A stretch of DNA of 64,000 nucleotides from Flavobacteriaceae bacterium (GCA_947451525.1 CANFZM010000004.1:93176-157175); one strand, 5' to 3'; shown: positions 9,334-19,183, numbered from the stretch's first letter. The notes: generated by a model not told the origin, from the sequence alone. Made by a program: numbers and translations.

Positions 9334-10488
9334 TTACATTTGGGAAAGATAAAGTGCTGCTTTTCTAGACATTTCTTTTATTCTCGGTATGTTATTTGCC
9401 AAGGTTTGAATTATCGCTTCTTCCTCTTGAACCATTTCTTGAAACTTCTCAATTAATTTAGAACTATCTGAGATATCTTTTAGATTCAAAACCAATTTTT
9501 CTTCTCCAAAAATATCTTTAGAAATTCCTTTAGATTTTACGCTATACCCTAAAACCATCGTTGGAATTAATGTAGAATAAGCCGCAATAGTTGCATGGGT
9601 GCGGGCTCCGATAAAAAATCGCATTCGAGCAATGTATCCTTTATATTGAATGGCATTCAAATTATTAGGCAACAATAAAACTCTGCCACTACTTTTAAAT
9701 TCATTATAAAAATCTTGCAAACAGGCATAGTCGTCATTCCCTTCTTCAATAACATGAGGCGTAAAAACGATGGTCAAGGTTGTAGTATCTAAAATATGTT
9801 GCACCAAATCAAACGCTGCTTCACGAGAATCTTTATTTTTTTTCCAGACTAACGGACTGAAATTAAAGCCCAAAGTATTACCCACTTGCCATCCATCTGG
9901 CAACGGTAATTCTTCTTTTTCCATAGTAAAAGCACCATCGGCACATAGTTTTACATTGGTTAAACCGTGCTTTGTTAAAATTTCATAGGTGAGCGATTCT
10001 CTAGCAAGAATTAAATCGAATAATTTAAGGTCTGCCAATTTTGTTTCGGATAGATCTTCATCTCCAATAGAAGCACCCCAAAGCACTAGTTTTTTTCCTG
10101 TTTTTTTTACACAACGGTCAATTTCATAAATACCCGGTTGCTCTCCATAACAATAATTATCACCTCCAATTGAAAGAATTATATCGTAATTTGGAATTAA
10201 TTTTATTGTTTTGGAATGAATTAATTTGAAGGGATAATTTTCATTTTTAAACAGTTTAGATTGTAGTGCACAACCCAACCAATCCACAGAAAATTTTGAA
10301 ATCGACTTGGCTTTATCCTCATAAATATGATCTAATAAAGGAATATTGGCATCGGTTTCTGGTTTCCAAGAAGCCAAATCTACTATGGCAGTTGGAATTT
10401 GCTTTTTTATCAAAGCAACTCCCGATCGCACTATGGCTTCGCAACCTCTATTATTACTACCTCCGTGGTAAAACATTAGTATTTTCAT
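9334..10488 (-). CDS. polysaccharide pyruvyl transferase family protein
   Basis: A 384-residue protein of the polysaccharide pyruvyltransferase family (PF04230-like), which transfers a pyruvyl ketal from phosphoenolpyruvate to sugars. The N-terminal MKILMFYHGGSNNRGCEAIV carries the family's NxG(C/D) loop. DIILSIGGDNYCYG and the late FIGARTHATIAAYS block (the conserved R-x-H) are characteristic. The frame can be extended to a TTG at 10494, but the ATG at 10488 begins the conserved MKIL and is preferred. The preceding GT2 gene ends at 10495. A pyruvate group would add negative charge to the capsule. Some family members have other roles. Confidence 0.85.
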   Translation of the reverse strand: MKILMFYHGGSNNRGCEAIVRSGVALIKKQIPTAIVDLASWKPETDANIPLLDHIYEDKAKSISKFSVDWLGCALQSKLFKNENYPFKLIHSKTIKLIPNYDIILSIGGDNYCYGEQPGIYEIDRCVKKTGKKLVLWGASIGDEDLSETKLADLKLFDLILARESLTYEILTKHGLTNVKLCADGAFTMEKEELPLPDGWQVGNTLGFNFSPLVWKKNKDSREAAFDLVQHILDTTTLTIVFTPHVIEEGNDDYACLQDFYNEFKSSGRVLLLPNNLNAIQYKGYIARMRFFIGARTHATIAAYSTLIPTMVLGYSVKSKGISKDIFGEEKLVLNLKDISDSSKLIEKFQEMVQEEEAIIQTLANNIPRIKEMSRKAALYLSQM

Positions 10489-10494
10489 GGTCAA

Positions 10495-11523
10495 TTAATT
10501 TCTGATTCGGCTGTACATCGTAGCCAAATAAAGTTTTATAGTAGATTTTTCTTTTATCGATTTAAGTAAAAAAGCATCATATCTATTACTATTCTTGGTT
10601 AAATATTCAAAATAGTGATGCACTTCTTTTTGAACTTCAGCAGTAGTAATCATAGTTTTAACAAAAGTAAACCTTTCTATAAAACTTAATTTATTAGTCG
10701 GATTAAAATAGATGTGTACCAACGATAGTACATTTTTAATCAATTTCACTGCCTTAATTTTATGGATTTTTTCCTCAGAAAGGCTTAAATCCATAATCGA
10801 TTTGTAATCAAAATGGTAAAGTCGCAACACATTTTGAAAATAATTATGTTGTATTACATTCCGAGTTGCGCTACCTTCTACTTCTCGGTAATTATACCCC
10901 GTATAATCTATATAAACCATAGATTTTATAGCATTGAAATACAACAAATTAAAAATATTATCTTCACTCAAAGCATTTTTTGGTGGAAACTGAATAGTAT
11001 TTTCTTTAATTATCGATGCCTTAAATAGTTTATTGCAAGAGGAATACAAATCGTCATTTTCTATCAAATAAGGTAAAATGGAACCTTGAATATAATCCGT
11101 ATTTAAAGAAGTGTTTTTTGGAAAATTGTAAGTTGTACTATATTCTTTACCATTTAAAAAACTCTTCATATTAGACAAAACCAAATCGCAAGAATGGGTT
11201 TCTATTGCTTCAAGTAAAGTGGCATACATCTCCTTTTCAATCCAATCATCGCTATCTACAAAGCCTATATAGGCTCCTTTAGCAATTGCTAAACCTTGGT
11301 TTCGTGCAACGCTAACTCCTTGATTTTCTTGGTTTATTACGATAATTCTAGTATCGGTTGCTTTATGTTTTTCCAGAATTGCCAAACTCCCATCGGTAGA
11401 ACCATCATTAATAAAAATAAATTCACAATTGGAATACGATTGTTGCAACAACGAGGTAACACACTCTTCCAAATAATTGGCGGTGTTGTATACTGGAACG
11501 ATGATGCTTATTAATGGGTTCAT
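10495..11523 (-). CDS. family 2 glycosyltransferase
   Basis: A 342-residue GT-A enzyme. ISIIVPVYNTANYLEECVTS, FINDGSTDGSL and GFVDSDDWIE (DxD) appear in canonical order within the first 110 residues. The C-terminal half is variable and probably holds the acceptor site. It starts 12 bp after the RffA stop and ends next to the pyruvyltransferase-family gene. It likely builds one linkage in the repeat unit; the donor is unknown. Confidence 0.9.
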   Translation of the reverse strand: MNPLISIIVPVYNTANYLEECVTSLLQQSYSNCEFIFINDGSTDGSLAILEKHKATDTRIIVINQENQGVSVARNQGLAIAKGAYIGFVDSDDWIEKEMYATLLEAIETHSCDLVLSNMKSFLNGKEYSTTYNFPKNTSLNTDYIQGSILPYLIENDDLYSSCNKLFKASIIKENTIQFPPKNALSEDNIFNLLYFNAIKSMVYIDYTGYNYREVEGSATRNVIQHNYFQNVLRLYHFDYKSIMDLSLSEEKIHKIKAVKLIKNVLSLVHIYFNPTNKLSFIERFTFVKTMITTAEVQKEVHHYFEYLTKNSNRYDAFLLKSIKEKSTIKLYLATMYSRIRN

Positions 11524-11535
11524 TTTAGTGCTGAT

Positions 11536-12663
11536 TTACACAAAACATTCGTCTACAATTTTAGCAATATTTTCTATTTCTAGATCATAAAACAAGGGCA
11601 ATCGCAACAAACAGTCTGTAAATTTATCGCTATTGGGTAAATTTCTACCGTCGTGTTTATCTTTGTAATAATCACTGGCATGCAAGGATAAATAATGGAA
11701 AACAGCATTAACTCCAGCACTTTTTAACTTTTCTATTAGGTGGTTTCGGTGTTGTAAATCTTTAGTGATAATAAAAAAGGCATGTGCATTGTGATATGCA
11801 AATTCAGGAACAATCGGCAGTTGTAAATCTTTTATATTTTTACTTTTAAATAATTCGTTGTAAGTATTCCAAATCCATTTTCTTTTCTCTTGAATGGCAT
11901 CCAAACTTTCTAATTGCGCCCATAAAAATGCGGCTATCAATTCGGATGGTAAAAAAGAAGAACCTATATCTACCCAACCATATTTATTGACTTCCCCTCT
12001 AAAAAACTCCGCCCTATTAGTTCCTTTTTCCCAAATAATTTCGGATCTTTTTAGGAATCGTTCGTCATTAATGGCTAGTAATCCACCTTCGCCAGAAATG
12101 ATATTTTTAGTTTCATGGAAAGAAAATGCTGCTAAATGACCAATAGAACCTAAAGGTTTTGTTTCACCATTTTTATTGGTATAAAAACCATCAATTGCTT
12201 GCGCGGCATCTTCAATAACTAGTAAATTATGTTGGCTTGCAAGTGTCATAATAGTATCCATATCGCAAGCAATTCCTGCATAATGCACCACTACAATTGC
12301 CTTAGTTTTTGGGGTAATTAACGAACTAATAGCATCGGCATCAATATTTGGATTATTGGCATAAGAATCGGCAAAAACTACTTTGGCACCTTGTCGTAAA
12401 AAAGGCAAAGCAGTGGAGACAAAGGTGTAACTTGGCATGATTACCTCATCTTCTGGTTTAATATCGGCAAGAATCGCACACATTTCAAGAGCATCGGTTC
12501 CTGAAGTGGTTAATAATGCTTTTTTTATGCCGTACTTTTCTTCAAAAAATCTTTGACAAAGTAAGGTAAACGGACCATTACCCGAAAGTTTAGCATTAGC
12601 AATAGCGTCACTTAGGTATTGGATTTCTTTTCCTGTTGTATGTACTTTATTAAATGGAATCAT
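11536..12663 (-). CDS. rffA: dTDP-4-amino-4,6-dideoxygalactose transaminase
   Basis: A 375-residue PLP-dependent DegT/DnrJ/EryC1-type sugar aminotransferase. It is most like RffA/WecE, which makes dTDP-4-amino-4,6-dideoxy-D-galactose from dTDP-4-keto-6-deoxyglucose and glutamate. The TSGTDALEM loop (53-61) binds PLP phosphate. EDAAQ (151-155) supplies the Asp and Gln facing the ring. K186 in SFHETKNIISGEGG is the Schiff-base lysine. The substrate would come from RfbB encoded at 19315. The product fits the WecF-like Fuc4NAc transferase encoded at 14530. The RffA subtype, rather than another DegT enzyme, is supported by the near full-length motif match (MIPFNK start, HETKNIISGEGG). Confidence 0.85.
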   Translation of the reverse strand: MIPFNKVHTTGKEIQYLSDAIANAKLSGNGPFTLLCQRFFEEKYGIKKALLTTSGTDALEMCAILADIKPEDEVIMPSYTFVSTALPFLRQGAKVVFADSYANNPNIDADAISSLITPKTKAIVVVHYAGIACDMDTIMTLASQHNLLVIEDAAQAIDGFYTNKNGETKPLGSIGHLAAFSFHETKNIISGEGGLLAINDERFLKRSEIIWEKGTNRAEFFRGEVNKYGWVDIGSSFLPSELIAAFLWAQLESLDAIQEKRKWIWNTYNELFKSKNIKDLQLPIVPEFAYHNAHAFFIITKDLQHRNHLIEKLKSAGVNAVFHYLSLHASDYYKDKHDGRNLPNSDKFTDCLLRLPLFYDLEIENIAKIVDECFV

Positions 12664-12722
12664 AATCTATTGGTATTATCAGAATTGAAGTAGAAAATTC
12701 ATTTATTCATCAATTCTATTTC

Positions 12723-13706
12723 TTATTTATTTTTATATTTTTGAGCTACTAAAAATAGTTTTTGTTTCAGACGGAGTATTTTTTGCAAAGAAAAAAACTG
12801 CCATTCGCTTTTATTTATAAATTGGTATTTATCGGTTAATTTATCTAATAAATAATTTAATTCCAATGCATACAATGTATTTTTTAATTGTCGGAATCGC
12901 TGTTTATTTAAATTGGGCAATACATTGTGATCTAGAATTCTTGTAATAAAAACCGTAAAAATCCGATCGAAATATTCTCTGTGAACTGCATTTTCAAAAG
13001 AAAAATTAGTTTCTTGAAATAGTGCTAAAGTTTCAATTGCATTTATAAATCCGTTAAAACCACGTTCTGTTTTGCCTTTATCACTAGTAGAATCTTCCCT
13101 TTGAAAATATTTATAATAAGGGATGGAAATGGAACTGCATCGCTTGGCTTTTGTTTGCACCATTGCATTAAAAACAGTGTCTAAACCTATCATTATTTCT
13201 TTGCTAAAAGTAACTTTTCCTATGGTTTCTTTCAAATATAAAGTAGCACAATAGGTTCTATTTGGATGCTCAAACCCCGATTTAATTTCGTTTTCGTTCC
13301 CTACATTGGGAATAGCATAAATAAAATTCCCCTTATCATCATACAAAGACATATTGAGATATAAAATATCCAATTGGTCGTTTTCTGCTCTTTCTAAAAT
13401 TTGCTTTAAAGTATTTGACTCAATTTCATCATCCGAATCTACAAAACCAATATACGTTCCTTTTGCTAATGCTATTGCTCTGTTTCTGGTTTCGGCTTCT
13501 CCTTTATTTTCTTGGGTAAGCACTACTAAATTAGGATGTACTTTTTCATATTCCTTCAAGATAGAAAATGAATTGTCTTTAGAGCCATCATCAACAGCAA
13601 TAACCTCATAATCGGAGGCATTTAATTGCTGATTAAAAACACTATTCAAGCAATTCTCTAAATACTTTTCGGCATTATAAACCGGAATAATAATACTTAG
13701 TCTCAT
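12723..13706 (-). CDS. family 2 glycosyltransferase
   Basis: A 327-residue GT-A enzyme with LSIIIPVYNAEKYLENCLNS at the start, AVDDGSKDNS and GFVDSDDEIES (DxD). The basic, aromatic C-terminal end (WQFFSLQKILRLKQKLFLV) suggests membrane association. Its start overlaps the stop of the upstream GT2 gene by 4 bp. About 60 AT-rich bases separate it from rffA. It is a typical capsule/O-antigen transferase with no assignable donor. Confidence 0.9.
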   Translation of the reverse strand: MRLSIIIPVYNAEKYLENCLNSVFNQQLNASDYEVIAVDDGSKDNSFSILKEYEKVHPNLVVLTQENKGEAETRNRAIALAKGTYIGFVDSDDEIESNTLKQILERAENDQLDILYLNMSLYDDKGNFIYAIPNVGNENEIKSGFEHPNRTYCATLYLKETIGKVTFSKEIMIGLDTVFNAMVQTKAKRCSSISIPYYKYFQREDSTSDKGKTERGFNGFINAIETLALFQETNFSFENAVHREYFDRIFTVFITRILDHNVLPNLNKQRFRQLKNTLYALELNYLLDKLTDKYQFINKSEWQFFSLQKILRLKQKLFLVAQKYKNK

Positions 13707-14530
13707 CGTATTTTTTTCTTTAAAAACCTACCTATTAGTCTACTTGCCGCAATTTTAATCAAAGTAAAATTGGAGTACGAACTAACATCCGATTTATAGT
13801 AATTTATTCGCTCTTGAAAAGCATCTTCACCATTTAAACCTTTGCGCTGTGCATGGTCGTGTTTAATTATCAATTCCCAATATTCTGCTTTATGTGTATT
13901 GGTGTTTCTAGAAATTCCGTTTTCATGAATTCGATAATAATACAACGGTTTATTGAGAAAAACGATATCGCCAACCTCCTCGAGAACACAATATAAATCA
14001 ACATCCACCGCTCTCTTATAATTAGGATTTACCTGAACCGATTTAAGATAGTTTTCTCTTTTAAATGTAGCAAAATGAGAAACACACGTTTGCTCGATTA
14101 CCGAAACTCCTTTTGGCTGTTGGATTCTATCGTTTTTGGTGCTTATGATTTTCAAATTAGCATCGCAATTGTAATTGGTAGAATATATCAAACTTGCCGA
14201 AGGATTTTTTTGATGTGCCAAAACCATTACTTCTAAAGCATCGGTTGTTAACGCATCGTCGGGGTCTAAATATCCACATAAAACGCCTGAAGCATTATCT
14301 ACACCGCGTTTTTTGGTAAATCCTGCACCATTATTTTTTTCGTTTATCAAAAGACGAAAACGAGAATCATTGGCAATTAATTTAGAAATTATTGCAATAG
14401 AATCATCTGAAGATGCATCATCAACAATTATAACTTCAAAATCTGTAAAGGTTTGGTTTATAATACTGTCATAACACTCCTTAAAAAAAGAGCCATTATT
14501 ATAGTTTGCTATGAGTATTGAAAAGAGCAT
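13703..14530 (-). CDS. family 2 glycosyltransferase
   Basis: A 275-residue GT-A enzyme: FSILIANYNNGSFFKECYDS, IVDDASSDDSI and GYLDPDDALTTDA. The DPDD form of the metal motif is common in a short GT2 subgroup. LYYYRIHENGISRNTNTH near residue 200 matches the H-x-x-N-x-S-R stretch conserved in that subgroup. It shares one base with the stop of the WecF-like gene and overlaps the next GT2 gene by 4 bp, so three transferase genes are translationally coupled. Confidence 0.9.
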   Translation of the reverse strand: MLFSILIANYNNGSFFKECYDSIINQTFTDFEVIIVDDASSDDSIAIISKLIANDSRFRLLINEKNNGAGFTKKRGVDNASGVLCGYLDPDDALTTDALEVMVLAHQKNPSASLIYSTNYNCDANLKIISTKNDRIQQPKGVSVIEQTCVSHFATFKRENYLKSVQVNPNYKRAVDVDLYCVLEEVGDIVFLNKPLYYYRIHENGISRNTNTHKAEYWELIIKHDHAQRKGLNGEDAFQERINYYKSDVSSYSNFTLIKIAASRLIGRFLKKKIR

Positions 14531-15765
14531 TATAATTTTTGTTTTATTGCAATTTGTTCCTTTACCATTTCTACTAAAGTTACAATTTTATTAGTAACGG
14601 CTTTACTAGAATATTCCTCAATTAAAACTTGTCTATTTATTACAAGTTGCTTGGAATCAAGATTTTCAAACAATTGTGCTTCGGTAATTTTATTGGCATC
14701 TAAAATAGTCATTCCTTTATTGGAAAAAAAACTTAAAACAGGACTTTTTCCGTTAAGGAATAATTTGGCGCCCATGTATCCAAGAGAAACAATATTTCCA
14801 ACGCCCTGTTGCCTAATATGGTTGAAAATCATGAATCCACAACTGGACAAAATGGTATTGTATTCTTTTAGCGTCATAAAATTTAATAAAGGAACAAAAT
14901 TATCGCCAAACAATTCTTTCCCTTTTGCAACTAGGAATGCTATATATTCTTTGTTTCCACCATAACTTAAAGGCACAACTATTTTTCGATCTTCAAAATT
15001 AAAAGAAGCAATTTTTTTAAAAACTTCCAAATGATTATTGGATGGATCTGCCGAATTGCCTATTAAAATATTTCTAGATTCTAAAACAGTATCTGAAGCA
15101 TTGTCTTGCAATAAATCTTCTAAACATCCATAACTAAAAGGTACTAACTTTGCTTTTATTTTTAATTTTTTAATAAATTCAAACTCATTAGCAATAACGG
15201 GTGCAACTAGATCTATCTTCTCGGCTGCTTGATAAAAATCTTGGTAAAAACTATTATAGAGTATATTTAAAACTCTTTTTGGTAAGCAAATTTTCTTGTG
15301 TAATGCTTTGTGAAATAACCAAAAGGAAAACGAACTATAAATTATTTTGCTTTTTAAACCAACTTTATCTTTTAACAGATACTTTTTAGTTTCTTTTTCA
15401 TATAAATTTTTATCAAATAACTGCCAATTTCCATATAAATCATATCCCCATACTAACCATACTTTTACAATAGATTGCGGCAATAAATTCACCAACTTTT
15501 GCTTGTAACTATCTAGTGCATGAAAGAAAACTACCTCTGTTTTTTGTTGTATCAAATATTTTACAAAAGCACTAAAATCCTCAGAAGTAATTAATGCAAT
15601 AGATTTAGGTTTATCGGATTTTACATATTTAAAGAATCCCTCTGTATTTTTTATAATAAAATAATCCGACATATTTGGATATGACTTTTCCATTATAGAA
15701 ATGGTAGAATCTACAAACTTATCGTCATTAAAAATATGAATGATATGTGGATTATTTGAAGTCAA
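14530..15765 (-). CDS. WecF-like dTDP-Fuc4NAc transferase (GT56)
   Basis: A 411-residue protein resembling TDP-N-acetylfucosamine:lipid II N-acetylfucosaminyltransferase. Matching blocks are HIFNDDKFVDSTI, WLVWGYDLYGNWQ (near 103-115), VPLSYGGNKEYI, FVPLLNFMTLKEYNTILSSC and MIFNHIRQQGVGNIVSLGYM, in the order seen in WecF. It would move Fuc4NAc from dTDP to a lipid-linked acceptor. RffA and RfbB in the same locus would supply the dTDP-Fuc4N precursor. No ATG precedes the conserved N-terminus; the frame starts at a TTG, so a TTG start at 15765 is probable. The nearest in-frame ATG would remove the first conserved block. Confidence 0.78.
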   Translation of the reverse strand: MTSNNPHIIHIFNDDKFVDSTISIMEKSYPNMSDYFIIKNTEGFFKYVKSDKPKSIALITSEDFSAFVKYLIQQKTEVVFFHALDSYKQKLVNLLPQSIVKVWLVWGYDLYGNWQLFDKNLYEKETKKYLLKDKVGLKSKIIYSSFSFWLFHKALHKKICLPKRVLNILYNSFYQDFYQAAEKIDLVAPVIANEFEFIKKLKIKAKLVPFSYGCLEDLLQDNASDTVLESRNILIGNSADPSNNHLEVFKKIASFNFEDRKIVVPLSYGGNKEYIAFLVAKGKELFGDNFVPLLNFMTLKEYNTILSSCGFMIFNHIRQQGVGNIVSLGYMGAKLFLNGKSPVLSFFSNKGMTILDANKITEAQLFENLDSKQLVINRQVLIEEYSSKAVTNKIVTLVEMVKEQIAIKQKL

Positions 15766-15848
15766 AAATTAAAATTAAATAGAAGTTGATAAATTTGAAA
15801 TAGGATAAATATTCAATAGCATTAAAATTAGTTTTAGTTATTTTGCAA

Positions 15849-16400
15849 TCAATTGCTCCTTTTACTTTTCAAATATTTATTTTGAAATTCTTTAATTTCT
15901 ATATCCGACAAGGTATTATTGTAATATTTATCGAAACTTTTTGGAGTATCAAATAAAACCCCTCTAGTTTCACATTTTACAATATACTCTGCAACAGTAC
16001 ACTTGTATTTTGCTGGATTACCTGCTACCACCGTATATGCATCTACGTTTTTGGTCACTACAGACCCCGCGCCAATAATGGCACCATCACCAATATGAAC
16101 ACCCGGTAAAATTATTGCACCACATCCTAAAAAAACATTATCGCCAATTACAATTTCTTCTACCCGATGTTTTCCTATATGATTATACAAAGAAGCATCA
16201 TGTGCTATAATATAGGTATTTAATGAGGATACAAAATTGTCGCCAATAGTAATGGCTTGTGGAATTAATCCATCAATATGGGAATTCCGGTTGGCAACAT
16301 TTCCAATTTTATATAAAATTTCAGGCGGACTAGTATTTGGCTCAATAAAGCCTAATATAAAGCCTACTTTAAAATAAATTCTTTTTAATAATTCTTTCAT
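15849..16400 (-). CDS. hexapeptide-repeat acyltransferase (CysE/WcaF-like)
   Basis: A 183-residue left-handed beta-helix acetyltransferase. It has [13 protein letters not shown] with the likely catalytic His, the hexapeptide run [20 protein letters not shown] and the ending [16 protein letters not shown]. It shares these motifs with the enzyme at 6386-6940 but has a different N-terminus. Its position directly upstream of the WecF-like gene suggests it could acetylate dTDP-Fuc4N, the step done by GNAT-type RffC in enterobacteria. That is an inference from position only. It lies 10 bp downstream of wzt. Confidence 0.85.
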   Translation of the reverse strand: MKELLKRIYFKVGFILGFIEPNTSPPEILYKIGNVANRNSHIDGLIPQAITIGDNFVSSLNTYIIAHDASLYNHIGKHRVEEIVIGDNVFLGCGAIILPGVHIGDGAIIGAGSVVTKNVDAYTVVAGNPAKYKCTVAEYIVKCETRGVLFDTPKSFDKYYNNTLSDIEIKEFQNKYLKSKRSN

Positions 16401-16410
16401 AGTACTAAAT

Positions 16411-17673
16411 TTAATAAATACTAAACTTCAAATTTGGTCTAATATAACCTGGCCAGTTTCCATAATAACTTATTCCTTCTCTTATGTCTAATACTTCAAA
16501 TTTAGTAAAGGTGGAGATGAAAAATAATGATTTACTGTTATTTACAAAAAATAAATCTACACTGTAGTTTTTAGAATTCATAAAATTATCTGGTATTTCT
16601 ATTGAAGCGCTATGTTCACCTGCTTTAATATATTTTACCTCTGTGATCTGACTAAAAACAACCACATCATCCTCCATACTTCTAAATGCAATGGCTAAAT
16701 TAAATAAATCAAAATCTGAATTTAAATTAAATAGGAGTTCAATAGAAAAAGAATCTTTTACTACAATAAAATCTTTTCCGCTGGAGACCTTTATGTGAGA
16801 AGAAATCAATCTTACTAAAGAGTTTCCGTAAGCGCTTGAACTTGAATTATATAAATTATAAAATGGACTTGCTTCAACTCCAAAAGTCATGTAATTACCA
16901 ATACACTCTTCTATGTTTGTAGATATGTTTTTAACCATTCCATTTTCTAATAAAATCCCCGTATCGCAAAGATTTTTAACTGCCGCCATATTATGACTGA
17001 CAAACAATATGGTTCTTCCTTCTCCTTTACTTACATCTCCCATTTTGCCAAGGCATTTTTTTTGAAACTCAGCATCCCCAACGGCTAAAACCTCATCTAC
17101 TATAAGAATTTCGGATTCTAAATGGGCTGCAACTGCAAACGCCAAACGCACATACATTCCTGAAGAATAACGCTTTACTGGCGTATCAATATAACGCTCT
17201 ACACCTGAAAAAGCGACTATTTCGTCAAATTTTCTAGTAATTTCAGAACGACGCATACCCAATATAGCACCATTTAAATATATATTTTCTCGTCCTGTCA
17301 TTTCTGGATTAAATCCTGTACCAACCTCAAGCAGGGAAGCAATTCTTCCGTTTATTTTAAAATTTCCAGTAGTCGGTTTAGTTACTTTACTCAATAGTTT
17401 TAGCAAAGTACTTTTTCCGGCTCCGTTTCTGCCAATGATTCCTACTGCGTCACCTTGTTCTATTTCAAAATTAATATCTCGCAACGACCAAACATAGTCG
17501 CTAGAACCTTTCTGACTTCTATCATTGGAATCTCCAATTTTTAAATAAGGATCTTCTTTCCCGCGAACTTTACTCCAAAATCGATTCAAATCATGGGTTA
17601 AAGTTCCAGTTCCAACTTCCCCCAAGCGGTATTGTTTGGAGATATTTTCAGCTTTTATTGCTAACTGCTTCAT
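16411..17673 (-). CDS. Wzt-type polysaccharide ABC transporter ATPase
   Basis: A 420-residue ATPase for export of lipid-linked polysaccharide across the inner membrane with the Wzm-like permease encoded just upstream. Walker A is GRNGAGKST (81-89), the ABC signature is the short form YSSGM (169-173), and Walker B is ILIVDEVL (189-196), followed by SHNM for the switch His. Residues beyond about 250 form a C-terminal extension with beta-strand character, like the carbohydrate-binding Wzt_C domain that recognises modified chain ends. The signature YSSGM is usual for TagH/Wzt transporters. It starts about 70 bp after the permease stop. Confidence 0.92.
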   Translation of the reverse strand: MKQLAIKAENISKQYRLGEVGTGTLTHDLNRFWSKVRGKEDPYLKIGDSNDRSQKGSSDYVWSLRDINFEIEQGDAVGIIGRNGAGKSTLLKLLSKVTKPTTGNFKINGRIASLLEVGTGFNPEMTGRENIYLNGAILGMRRSEITRKFDEIVAFSGVERYIDTPVKRYSSGMYVRLAFAVAAHLESEILIVDEVLAVGDAEFQKKCLGKMGDVSKGEGRTILFVSHNMAAVKNLCDTGILLENGMVKNISTNIEECIGNYMTFGVEASPFYNLYNSSSSAYGNSLVRLISSHIKVSSGKDFIVVKDSFSIELLFNLNSDFDLFNLAIAFRSMEDDVVVFSQITEVKYIKAGEHSASIEIPDNFMNSKNYSVDLFFVNNSKSLFFISTFTKFEVLDIREGISYYGNWPGYIRPNLKFSIY

Positions 17674-17746
17674 TCTATATTTTTTTACTAAAAAGGTATT
17701 TTATCTTCTTCAAATTGTTTCCATCTTCAAAACGTGAAACTAGAAA

Positions 17747-18598
17747 CTAAACTGTATCCATAAAACTTTTCTCTACTCTATTAAAAGTAATGACTCCAAT
17801 TACAAACAACAAAATAATAATGGTAGCACTAATTACTAAATCACCTATTTGAAAGGTTCCTGAACCCAAATATCCAAATCTAAAACATTCGAAAATAGAA
17901 CTTAACGGATTGGATGTTACTATCCATTTTAACTTATCTGGCATTGCCGATACAGGGTAAACTACTGGAGTTGCATACATAAATAGTTGTGTTCCGAATG
18001 CTAATAGGAAACTCAAATCTTTATACTTAGTGGTTAAGGCTGAGAAAATCATTCCGATTCCTAATGCAAATATTGCCATTAATAAAATAAGTAATGGTGT
18101 GGCTAAAATCCAAATATTAGGTTGAATTGATTTTTCAACTATAGAAAAATAAAGCACAACCAAAATAAACAAACTAAATTGAACTGCAAATTTCATTAAT
18201 GCTGATAGCACTATGGATAATGGCATGATTAATCTGGGGAAATAAATTTTGCCAAAAATGCTAGAATTGTCTTTAAAAACTGTGGAAGTCTTGGTTAGGC
18301 TTTCTGAAAAATAATTCCAAATGGTTATTCCTGCAAGGTAAAAAGCAATTTGAGGTAAACCATTAATATCTATTTTAGCAATTTGACCAAACAAAATAAT
18401 ATAAACTAAAACCGTTAATAATGGCTGTACAATAAACCATATTGGACCTAAAATGGTTTGTTTGTAAAACGTTATAAAATCTCTTTTTACAAGAAGTAAT
18501 AATAAATCTCTATAATGCCAAATCTCTTTAAAGTTTATGGCAAAAAGGGAGTTTTCAGATTGTATTTCCTCCGTCCAAAGTTGTTTGTTTTCACTCAT
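17747..18598 (-). CDS. Wzm-type polysaccharide ABC transporter permease
   Basis: A 283-residue ABC-2 permease with about six membrane segments. The N-terminal amphipathic part (EIWHYRDLLLLLVKRDFITF) precedes TM1, and YKQTILGPIWFIVQPLLTVL is the conserved entry of the Wzm/TagG family. It pairs with the Wzt ATPase encoded next to it to move undecaprenyl-linked glycan to the periplasm. The start overlaps the stop of the regulator gene as ATGA (18595-18598), so regulator and permease are translationally coupled. Confidence 0.92.
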   Translation of the reverse strand: MSENKQLWTEEIQSENSLFAINFKEIWHYRDLLLLLVKRDFITFYKQTILGPIWFIVQPLLTVLVYIILFGQIAKIDINGLPQIAFYLAGITIWNYFSESLTKTSTVFKDNSSIFGKIYFPRLIMPLSIVLSALMKFAVQFSLFILVVLYFSIVEKSIQPNIWILATPLLILLMAIFALGIGMIFSALTTKYKDLSFLLAFGTQLFMYATPVVYPVSAMPDKLKWIVTSNPLSSIFECFRFGYLGSGTFQIGDLVISATIIILLFVIGVITFNRVEKSFMDTV

Positions 18599-19149
18599 AT
18601 TTGTGGTATTTTGTCGTTGGTATTTTCATAAATAATCAAACTATTGGCATTAACAACAACAATATCTTGCGGGATAAACTCAATTTTTTTGACGGTAAAA
18701 TTCACTTTGCGCTTAATCTCTTGTTCAATTTTAATTGCCAACTGGTCTATATAATCTTCATTGAGTTCTAAACCCACAATCAATACATCAATAATTCCAG
18801 AATCTATTCCTTTAGCATAATCGCCTAATACTATTATTTGATTTACAACACCCATTCTCTCTAAAATCATTTCAATAATTGCATCTAAACCAATATATTG
18901 AAAAACGATTTTTTGCAAAGTAGCAAAAAAAGGATGTTTACTATTTGCCTTATAACTAACTCTATTTTGATCGGCTTGTTTTTGTAAATAACCCGCTTCC
19001 GATAGATTGTTTAATTCTTTTCGGATAGCATTAGTAGATTCATTCATCTCCTCAGCTAAACCGCGCAAATGACCATTATTAGCAGCATTAATAAAAAATT
19101 TTACTAATATCCGAATGCGTGTTTTAGAAGTTATAAGTGTTTCTAACAT
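18595..19149 (-). CDS. winged-helix regulator with degenerate nucleotidyltransferase-like domain
   Basis: A 184-residue protein. Residues 1-70 form a winged helix of ArsR/MarR type (LRGLAEEMNESTNAIRKELN as recognition region, then EAGYLQKQADQNRVSYKAN as wing). Residues about 95-175 look like a small nucleotidyltransferase fold: VLGDYAKGIDSGIIDVLIVG mirrors the GSxAxG...SDxDLLV pattern, but the Ser after Gly is Asp and the first metal Asp is missing. It is probably catalytically dead and may act as a sensor. It is the first gene of the export/transferase unit, behind its own promoter, so it likely controls capsule expression. The target is inferred. Confidence 0.75.
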   Translation of the reverse strand: MLETLITSKTRIRILVKFFINAANNGHLRGLAEEMNESTNAIRKELNNLSEAGYLQKQADQNRVSYKANSKHPFFATLQKIVFQYIGLDAIIEMILERMGVVNQIIVLGDYAKGIDSGIIDVLIVGLELNEDYIDQLAIKIEQEIKRKVNFTVKKIEFIPQDIVVVNANSLIIYENTNDKIPQI

Positions 19150-19166
19150 AGTCTTTTATAATAACC

Positions 19167-19183
19167 GAGTAACAAAAGTACTC
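19167..19183. promoter_or_regulatory. possible operator for the capsule regulator
   Basis: The inverted repeat GAGTA-N7-TACTC overlaps the TAnnTTTG box of the promoter in front of the winged-helix regulator gene. It is short, but its position on the -7 element is what autoregulation by that protein would need. Confidence 0.3.
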
